Assembly: GCA_015680685.1 (NCBI GenBank) | Contig: MNCI01004656.1 | Span: forward strand, 1,752,985 to 1,816,984 | Source of the DNA: Gnetum montanum | Taxonomy: Eukaryota; Streptophyta; Gnetopsida; Gnetales; Gnetaceae | DNA: 64,000 nucleotides | Reading direction: 5' to 3' | Shown: positions 57,760 through 64,000 of the stretch, one piece after another | How the letters are laid out: every line of letters begins with the position of its first letter | Position numbering within the stretch: position 1 is the stretch's first letter | Made by a program: the position numbers and the translations under genes | The notes under the pieces: model-generated | Databases searched by the model: none | Seen by the model: only the letters and a program-made list of their open reading frames with translations | Told to the model about the DNA's origin: nothing

Positions 57760-58200
57760 TGCTATAATAGAATTGATTAAGGAAGGTAATCTCCCTAGGA
57801 AAGAACTAATCCAGAAAGTCCCATTATCTATTTACATATTACAAGGAATGCTCTGTGCAAAGCTCTATTAGACTTAAGTCCTAGAGTCAACATTATTTCA
57901 CAAAAGATATTTGAGGCTTGAAACTTAACATCATAAAAAAAGTGCAATATTAGAATTAATATTTTTTTATCAATTAATCATTTTTTCCTAGGGAATGTTG
58001 GAGGACATTATGATAATCATTAGTGGGTAGTCCTATCATGTTGACTTTCTTGTGACCCTAATACATGGTTGATTTTTTCAATCCATTTCCTTACCTTATC
58101 CTATATTAAATTACAGCCAACCTACATCGCCATTAAATTTATTGGATATTATCAGTGATGTCCATTTTCAATCACTTGCTTTGGGAAAAATCATGAAATA
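57760..58200 (+). pseudogene. Aspartic protease of element C
   Basis: SPIIYLHITRNALCKALLDL gives the DL active site (catalytic Asp present, followed by SPRVNIISQKIFE). GMLEDIMIIISG and SYHVDFLVTLIHG correspond to GLVEDIVTTICG and SYPTDFLVIKV of D. NLLDIISDVHFQSLALGKI corresponds to its C-terminus. Two frameshifts are needed. Confidence 0.75.
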
Positions 58201-58560
58201 GCATTCAAAATTTGTGCTTCCATTACCTATCAATGGTCCTGCCATACTCTTACACGATGGTAGAAAAATGGTGGAGTAACTTTCAATGGTAGTAGATTGA
58301 ACAATCCATGCAGACATAGGTTTTGGATCATGCTATTACACCACAATTATAGATTTTAATGGATCATGGAAAATACACCATTTGTATCATCATCCACATG
58401 TTATAGGAATTATCCATTAGTGATAGCAACAACATTCATTAGCTTTAAAATCCTATTGATGCAAACATCGCCCATGTTGGGCATAGGGCCATGATCAATA
58501 AGTCTAACCCATTGGCACCAAGCACAAAGAAAGTTAATTTGTACAAGCATGTCTTGGGTC
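58201..58560 (+). other. Post-protease remnant of element C
   Basis: It continues the frame with SKFVLPLPINGPAILLHDGR, probably the linker before RT, then loses all signal before the dispersed repeat. Confidence 0.45.
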
Positions 58561-60110
58561 CTAATTCAGAATGGTGAGCTTGTGGTGGTAGCTATATTGC
58601 CACACCATGATGGCATGGATGTAATGAATTAGGTGGTGTAGAACATGGATTATGTAATGGCTACAAAGGTGGCATAATTGATGATGGTGGTGTTGGGAGT
58701 TACATGTGTTAAGCAGAGATGTAGGACGTGGTTGTAACCAATAGTGGACATGGTGGAGAACATGGTGATAGTGGTTAGAGTTACCAAGGTGGTGGATGAA
58801 GTGAGACATGGTGGTAGTTATGTTGGGTGAGTGGTGATAACTATTAGCAAATTACAATTTTAGTAACCAATGATAAGTGATAACTGAAATTGACATGCGA
58901 TGTGGACATTTAAAACCACTAGACAAGCTACTATAAAAGCAGAACAAAGGGAACCACCAAGAATAGAGGGAGCAATTAAAGGAGAGAATGGAAGGGACCT
59001 CCCAGTGGTTATCCTCTCTCTCACATTGGGGGCTAGCCTCTCTCTCACATTGGTGGCTAGCATCTCTCTCATTAGGGTTCAGCCTCTCCTCCCTCCAATA
59101 GCACACGTGGTAGATAGTACAGTGTGCAAGCTAGGAAATAGGGGCTATGAATGATGCATCTCTAGCATGTAGAGAAAATAGTAGCGACATCTCTCTCTCT
59201 CTCCTCCCTTCCCCAACAGATGATAACAGAATGAACTACAAACTGCAATGGTGGTAGTGGCATGTAATGATGATGGGTGGCATAGTCAATAGCGATGTGG
59301 ATCTCCCAACCTTTCCTCCATCTTGTAGGCACATTAGTAGATAGTATAGGCATGTGGTGGTAGTTAGTAATTGTAGTAGGGTTCTCTCCTCTTTCTCTCT
59401 TTGACAACAATGGTGTGTACATTAGGTAACTATGTGGCATGCTTCAAGAGCTTCTAACGGTAGCAACATTGCAAGTGTCAAAATTAGCGAGGTGTGTGAG
59501 GTTCTATTTTTCCTTCCTCCCAATTGTGGTCAATAGGCACATGACTCATGACAGTCAATAGGTGATGTAGACAATGCATAGTGAACAACAATGCACGTGG
59601 TAGGCTCTTACATGGTTGATATTAGCAACTGTAGTAGGTAGTCTTTCTCCCACTAGTAGAGGCCAAGGGATGGCAGCGTTCCCTTAGTGGGAATGACCTC
59701 TCTCTTCCTCCTAGTAGCCATGACACATGCAGATAACATGGTAGTAGTAAATGCATCAACTATCTAGTTAGTAGTGGTGGAAAAAATCTCTCTTTTCTCT
59801 CCTCTTTGGTGATGGTCAGGGTGTTCTTGGCCAGCAGTGGGCACCACTAGTAGTAGTAGCAAGGACTAGGGAAAAGTTTAAATTTTCTAGGCACCTACTG
59901 TATTTTCATAAATTCTTGAAGTTCAAGATAGTTATCCAATTTAAATTTCCTCAACTTTTTTTGGTTTGCTTTACTTTTTGAACATCACATAGCCCTCTTC
60001 AACTAAGACAATTCTAGGGTTTCCATACCCATATGGGAGGCATCCTAGGCAATAGTCTCCTTAAATGAGTTTTTATTTTCAGTGTTGGTGCATCCAAAAT
60101 TTATGCATCA
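58560..60110 (-). repeat. Dispersed repeat, copy 2 (inverted relative of 2578-4130)
   Basis: The edge at 60110, read on the minus strand as GTTGATGCATAAATTTTGG, and the following 180 bp match copy 1. Inside it 59018-59085 holds two to three copies of a 22-bp unit (CTCTCTCACATTGG.GGCTAG). Much of the rest is GTGGT-rich and non-coding. Confidence 0.6.
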
Positions 60111-60440
60111 ACAAACTAAAGTAGTTCCAGGAGGAGAAGAATATGCTTGATTCTAGATAAGTAATGAAGAAAATGCATCACAATGCTTATGAGCGATAAA
60201 GACACAAGGAAGTTATCGATTTGTATTAACATTTTGATTCTCTCAAGCCACCTTCCTCCTATAGTTTCTACCATAATCTAAAAGTACAAGGCCAATGGAG
60301 GTTTTATCATGTCTATGAATCATAATCCTACTACACTAAATGGTGATTGGGGTATAAAGTTCAATTATAGCAGTGGATAGCCTACAACCATTGGATGCAT
60401 GTTCATGTTTGAGCAACTCCCTTTGGTACTAACCTAAATT
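60111..60440. other. Non-coding stretch, nothing recognised
   Basis: No motif or repeat relation identified. Confidence 0.4.
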
Positions 60441-61409
60441 GTCAGTGTAAGGCTGGAAGGGAAAATAAACACCGAAAGATCGTCGGGCAGACATAGCCGA
60501 CCTTGCCTTCGCCCGAGGGAAAGCTAGAAAACAAAATGAAGGTAGAGTTCCTTGGATAGTCTGTACGCAAATCAACCAAGGACTTCCCTGCACATAAACT
60601 ATGGCTTGCGTTGGGGTTATCATAACTGATGTTGAAACGTAAACAGTGCACATGAAATGTAAATAAAAACGTATGCAGAACTATTATTGCAAATAGAATG
60701 TAAACAAAATGTAAGCTAAATGTAAAACAAAGTAAAAAATATAATGGATGGCAAAACAAACTGTATTATATTGCTTAGAAAAGATGTGCACCGGTCAAAG
60801 TGTAGCTGCACATGTGGATGGTAGGTCAAGCACCAAGCCCTGGGGTGATGTGATGTGATGTGTTTCAGAAGTGCTTGGATGCTAGGAGTTAAGTGTGCCA
60901 AGTGTCCAAGGATTGCTGTTCTAAGTTTCCTAAGCCGTCAACCTTCAAAATTTCCAACCCTATTTATGTGAATTGACAGGTTATTTATAGGGTTTGGTTT
61001 GATTCAGGGGTAGGGCCCACAAATGAGATCAACAGTTGAGATTTAACAAGAAAATAGATCAAGTGACACGTGTCTGATAGACAGCTGTGTATGAGTTGGT
61101 CATGTGTAGGCAAGCTACGTTTCTGACCAAGTGCATTGTATCTTACAACATGTGGCTTACTCAAGCCCATGAAAGTACATACAATTTAGACATGAGGGCC
61201 TGAAAATCCTACAAATGAAAATTTACAATGAAAATGTACAACAAGAGAAATTGGTTCTGTCTCTGTTGAAACTTCTGGATTTGCAGGGTGTCGAGTTCAT
61301 GGCTGTTTGAGGTATCTCTACTTCATCAAGGCTCCCAGTGTGAGTTGATTTGGTCCTGGTGTGTCCTTAGCGTGCATTTGGAGTACTTTTGTTTGGGTGT
61401 GAATAGTAC
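60441..61409. other. Distinct sequence class, no gene seen
   Basis: Base composition is more balanced and CG dinucleotides are more frequent than in the gypsy stack (for example GATCGTCGGGC near 60479 and GCCCGAGGG near 60512). There are short ATGTAAA-type repeats at 60650-60735. Open frames on the minus strand are hydrophobic and without signature. It may be part of a younger element whose ends lie outside the window. Confidence 0.4.
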
Positions 61410-61580
61410 TCATGCTGATGAATAGTGTTCATGCTAATGAATAGTGGTCACGCTGATGAATAGTGGTCATGCTGATGAATAGTATTCACGTTGAGGAATA
61501 GTGGTCACGCTGATGAACAGTGTTCATGCTGATGAATAGTTCTCACACTGATGAATAGTGCTCACACTGATGAATAGTGG
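61410..61580. repeat. Minisatellite, 19-bp period, nine units
   Basis: Nine consecutive 19-mers follow TCACGCTGATGAATAGTGG with substitutions and no length change. Confidence 0.93.
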
Positions 61581-62050
61581 TCATACAGGACTCACGCTGC
61601 AGCGTGACCATAGCATGACCTGCAGCGTGAGTGAGGAGAATGACACATTTCACACTAATTTTTGAATTTCTGAAGCCTGTTTCTTGGGTGTAATAGTTGC
61701 CTACTTGTGTCTGACCCTGCAAGTCAAAATTTGAGCCTAAATATGCCCTATTCGAAGCCACTTTTGGTAGGTCACGCTGGACTCATGCCATAGCGTGACC
61801 TACAATGTGACCTACAACATGACCTCAAAAACTTGCAATTTTGAGCTGAAATCTAGAATTTCTAAAAACTGGAACCCATAGTTGTCAATAGTGGACCCTG
61901 AGGATGACCTGCACCCTTGAAATCAAGTCATTTTGACTCAGTTTTGAGGCTTTAAAAGTTGGTCACGCTGGACTCATGCCACAGCATGTGTGCAGCATGA
62001 CCTGCAGCATGTGTGAGAAAATTTGCACTTTTGTAGCGTGAGTTGTCCAA
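61581..62050. repeat. Tandem repeat, 191-bp period, about 2.5 units
   Basis: Units start near 61581, 61772 and 61963 with TCACGCTGGACTCATGCC or a close form, followed by AGCGTGACC-like words and a CAAGTCAAAAT/CAAGTCATTTT block. Confidence 0.75.
61592..61607. repeat. Perfect 16-bp palindrome
   Basis: TCACGCTGCAGCGTGA. Its half-site TCACGCT recurs in the 19-bp array on the left, and AGCGTGA recurs to the right. Confidence 0.9.
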
Positions 62051-63410
62051 GAAAATCCAGTGTGAGTGCCCAAGATAGGCCAGTGTTAGTGCCCAAGATA
62101 GGCCATCATGAGTGGCGGGCCTTAGTTAAATTTTGCCTCCGATTCAAAGGGCTCTAGGTCATTCTCGTTTCAAAGTGTTAGGCCAAAATTAGTGGTGTTT
62201 CATTCGTCCCTCTTTGTTGATGTCTGGAGGAATCCAACCGAGAGGTTTCAACAAAGAAGTGCAAAACACCACGAACAACCAAGCACCAAGCATTATTCAT
62301 CAGCCCTTGGCTGGACGTCATCTCACCGTATTCAAAAGTACATGGGATTGGAGAAATGCAGTTCAAGATGTAAGGGGATTGGTTGTAACCGGGGAAATCA
62401 AGAGTTGATCAAGGGATAGGATTGTCATTGGGATTGTGGGAGAGGAATGCTCTCACACAAACAAGCTATATCTTTGGTCCTTTTCCATAGCCAATGTTTA
62501 GCAGACTCGAGGCCAAGACATACAAAGTACCTTCTTTAGAGAAATGGGACTCTTAAAGAGTGTTTACAGGGCCCGTTGTAAATAGCCAAAGCCACGCGAT
62601 GATGTGCCACATGATCTCTTTGAGACATGAGTGTAACTATCTTCCAAGACAAATGCCTTATGGCCTAGGGCTTATATGAGAAGAGCCAATATTCCATGGT
62701 TTATGATGTCAACAGGGTCATGAAGACCTTTTTCGTACATCTTGCTCTTTGACCTTTTTGTTCTTTTTCTTTTTATTTGTTTCTTATTTTCTTTTTTTTT
62801 TTTGCTTTGTTTTGTTTTGTTTTTTCTTTTTTTCTTCTTTTTTATCTTTGGTCTTTTTGAAAGAGATTTCTTTTAGTGATGTGCTCATGTTCAAGCGCTT
62901 GCTTTTTTGTATCACACATCGTGTACTGTGTTTTTCATTTCGACTACTTAGAGAATCATAGTGTGCAACAATGTATCAAGAGCTTTGGGGAAATAGAATG
63001 TATCCAGGGGGTATAATTAGCTAGGAAAAAGGGAACATGATGGGGAAAGGGAAATGTATCAAGATTAGGGAATGTACTTATGAATGGATTGATTAACCCA
63101 GTTGTGGGCATCAGGAAAAATGTGATACCTTGTCATTATGATGAAGTGCATCCATGCGCGAACACCTCAAGCGTGTCATCCTACAAACACAACTCCAAGA
63201 AGACAAGAAAACCACAAATGAAATGGTTCACTAAGCACTTTAAACAAGGAGACAGAGCCACCGCATGCAATTTTCAAAGCAGACAAAATCAGGAATAGCA
63301 TCAGCTTCATCAGGGTCCATGAGACAAATTATGTAACAAGTTTTCATGGAACATGAATAGCCAATTACAGCAACACTTCTTTTCAAGTTTTGTCTGGTCA
63401 TCGATGATGT
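62051..63410. other. Non-coding stretch with a T-rich tract
   Basis: 62749-62865 is a long T-rich tract with TTTTG repeats. Frames at 62192-62419 and 63080-63298 lack any recognisable family. No transposon edge found. Confidence 0.45.
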
Positions 63411-63412
63411 CA

Positions 63413-63735
63413 CTAGTTTATAGTCTTAGTGGACTTTTGCGGGTTAGTTTCACGTCATAACCCTTGGATGGTGCTATTTTAGTGTCGTAGTGGATGGTGC
63501 TTTGCTAGTTTATAGTTGTAGCGGACTATAAAGAGGTAAACTAGTTTATAGTCTTAGTGGACTCTGGATGCTAGTTTCACATCATGGTGGATAGATGTAG
63601 TAGTTTAGTGTCATACCGGACAGAGCTCTGTGGTGTCAGTTTATCATCATGACTCCAAGATAATTTGTGGTATCAGTTTTAAGTCATGATGCCAAGACTT
63701 TCCTATGGTATCATTTTTAAGTCATGATGCTAGGA
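63413..63735. repeat. Two interleaved short repeat families
   Basis: CTAGTTTATAGTCTTAGTGG recurs at 63413, 63505 (variant) and 63541. GTATCAGTTTTAAGTCATGA recurs with variants at 63670 and 63708. Spacing is irregular. Confidence 0.8.
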
Positions 63736-64000
63736 CTTGTTCTTACCTTGCTTGTGTAAGGTGTGATGCTGCATGTGTGGTCATGTTGTGTGTCTACAAG
63801 ATCCTCGAAAAGTCAACTAGAAAGAAAACAAAATTAAGCAATACCAGTTGTAAACAGAGTTAAAATATCAATGAAAGAAATGCAATGCGAAAAGTCATAG
63901 TTTTAGGCTGTTCCGGGCCATATGCTAGTTTAAGGCCTTTTCGGGCCATGTGTTTTTGTAGTTTTATGTTTTTATGTTTGATGTTTTTCAAATGCAATGT
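63736..64000. other. Non-coding end of the window
   Basis: A short direct repeat, GGC.GTTCCGGGCCATATG and GGCCTTTTCGGGCCATGTG, lies near 63907-63951. Nothing else recognised. Confidence 0.5.

Larger units (their letters stand above)
36630..58560 (+). mobile_element. Element C: oldest Ty3/gypsy copy, split by nested insertions
   Basis: Pieces in order are: 5' LTR (36630-38121 plus 45175-45320, holding a SINE, a LINE tail and element B), primer site 45322-45340, and gag (45456-45956, 47691-48575 and 56720-57720). Gag is broken by an AT-rich insert and by element A. Protease follows at 57760-58200, then a tail to about 58560 where the dispersed repeat begins. The left LTR boundary is approximate. 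No RT or 3' LTR is seen, so the element may be truncated by the repeat at 58560. Confidence 0.75.

Noticed and set aside
61410-61580. CRISPR-like array
   Set aside because: The units are contiguous with no unique spacers, and the context is plant nuclear DNA.
62749-62961. Phe-rich membrane protein frame
   Set aside because: Product of a T-rich tract, low complexity.

Overview
This window looks like plant nuclear DNA from a large, repeat-dominated genome, most likely a gymnosperm, although that last step is inference. It is AT-rich. It carries one recognisable piece of a host gene: the first exon of a mitochondrial succinate/fumarate-type carrier at 11859-12271 on the minus strand. Almost everything else is decayed, nested retrotransposons. 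I see no intact long ORF, no rRNA or tRNA gene and no CRISPR array.

Layout. 1-1928: 5' end of a minus-strand element with an initiator-Met tRNA primer site and an LTR that contains a roughly 50-bp tandem repeat. 2578-4130: a dispersed repeat with an inverted relative at 58560-60110. 5876-7445: an LTR fragment joined to a gag/protease remnant of a different Ty3/gypsy lineage. 9330-10520: LINE reverse-transcriptase remnant. 11859-12271: carrier exon, with its GC-richer upstream region to about 13100.

13911-58560 is a stack of one Ty3/gypsy family. Its LTRs begin TGATGA or TGATAA, its primer site matches tRNA-Asp, and its polypurine tract is close to ATGGGGGTA. Element D (13911-27995, plus, target duplication ACTAA) is the only copy that retains protease, reverse transcriptase, RNase H and integrase. 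A solo LTR (18369-19218, duplication CTTGG) splits its pol. Element E (28029-36544, minus) lies tail-to-tail with D, 33 bases away. Element C (about 36630 to 58560, plus) is the oldest. Its 5' LTR was hit by a SINE (36990-37159), a LINE tail (37530-38035) and element B (38122-45174). Its gag was hit by an AT-rich insert holding an assembly gap (46324-46530) and by element A (48576-56714, duplication GTTAA).

Elements A, B and E all lack reverse transcriptase, RNase H and integrase. They keep a long conserved non-coding spacer and, complete or in part, a third reading frame next to the 3' LTR that starts near MAPKRGAQ. The full-length element D shares this third frame. This non-autonomous set and its extra 3' ORF are the most interesting content. 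60441-64000 is a different sequence class, with 19-bp and 191-bp tandem repeats and a perfect 16-bp palindrome.

The retrotransposon genes would have acted together (gag particle, protease maturation, RT/RNase H copying, integrase insertion), but every copy here has stops, frameshifts or lost catalytic residues. Non-autonomous copies would have depended on enzymes from relatives such as D.
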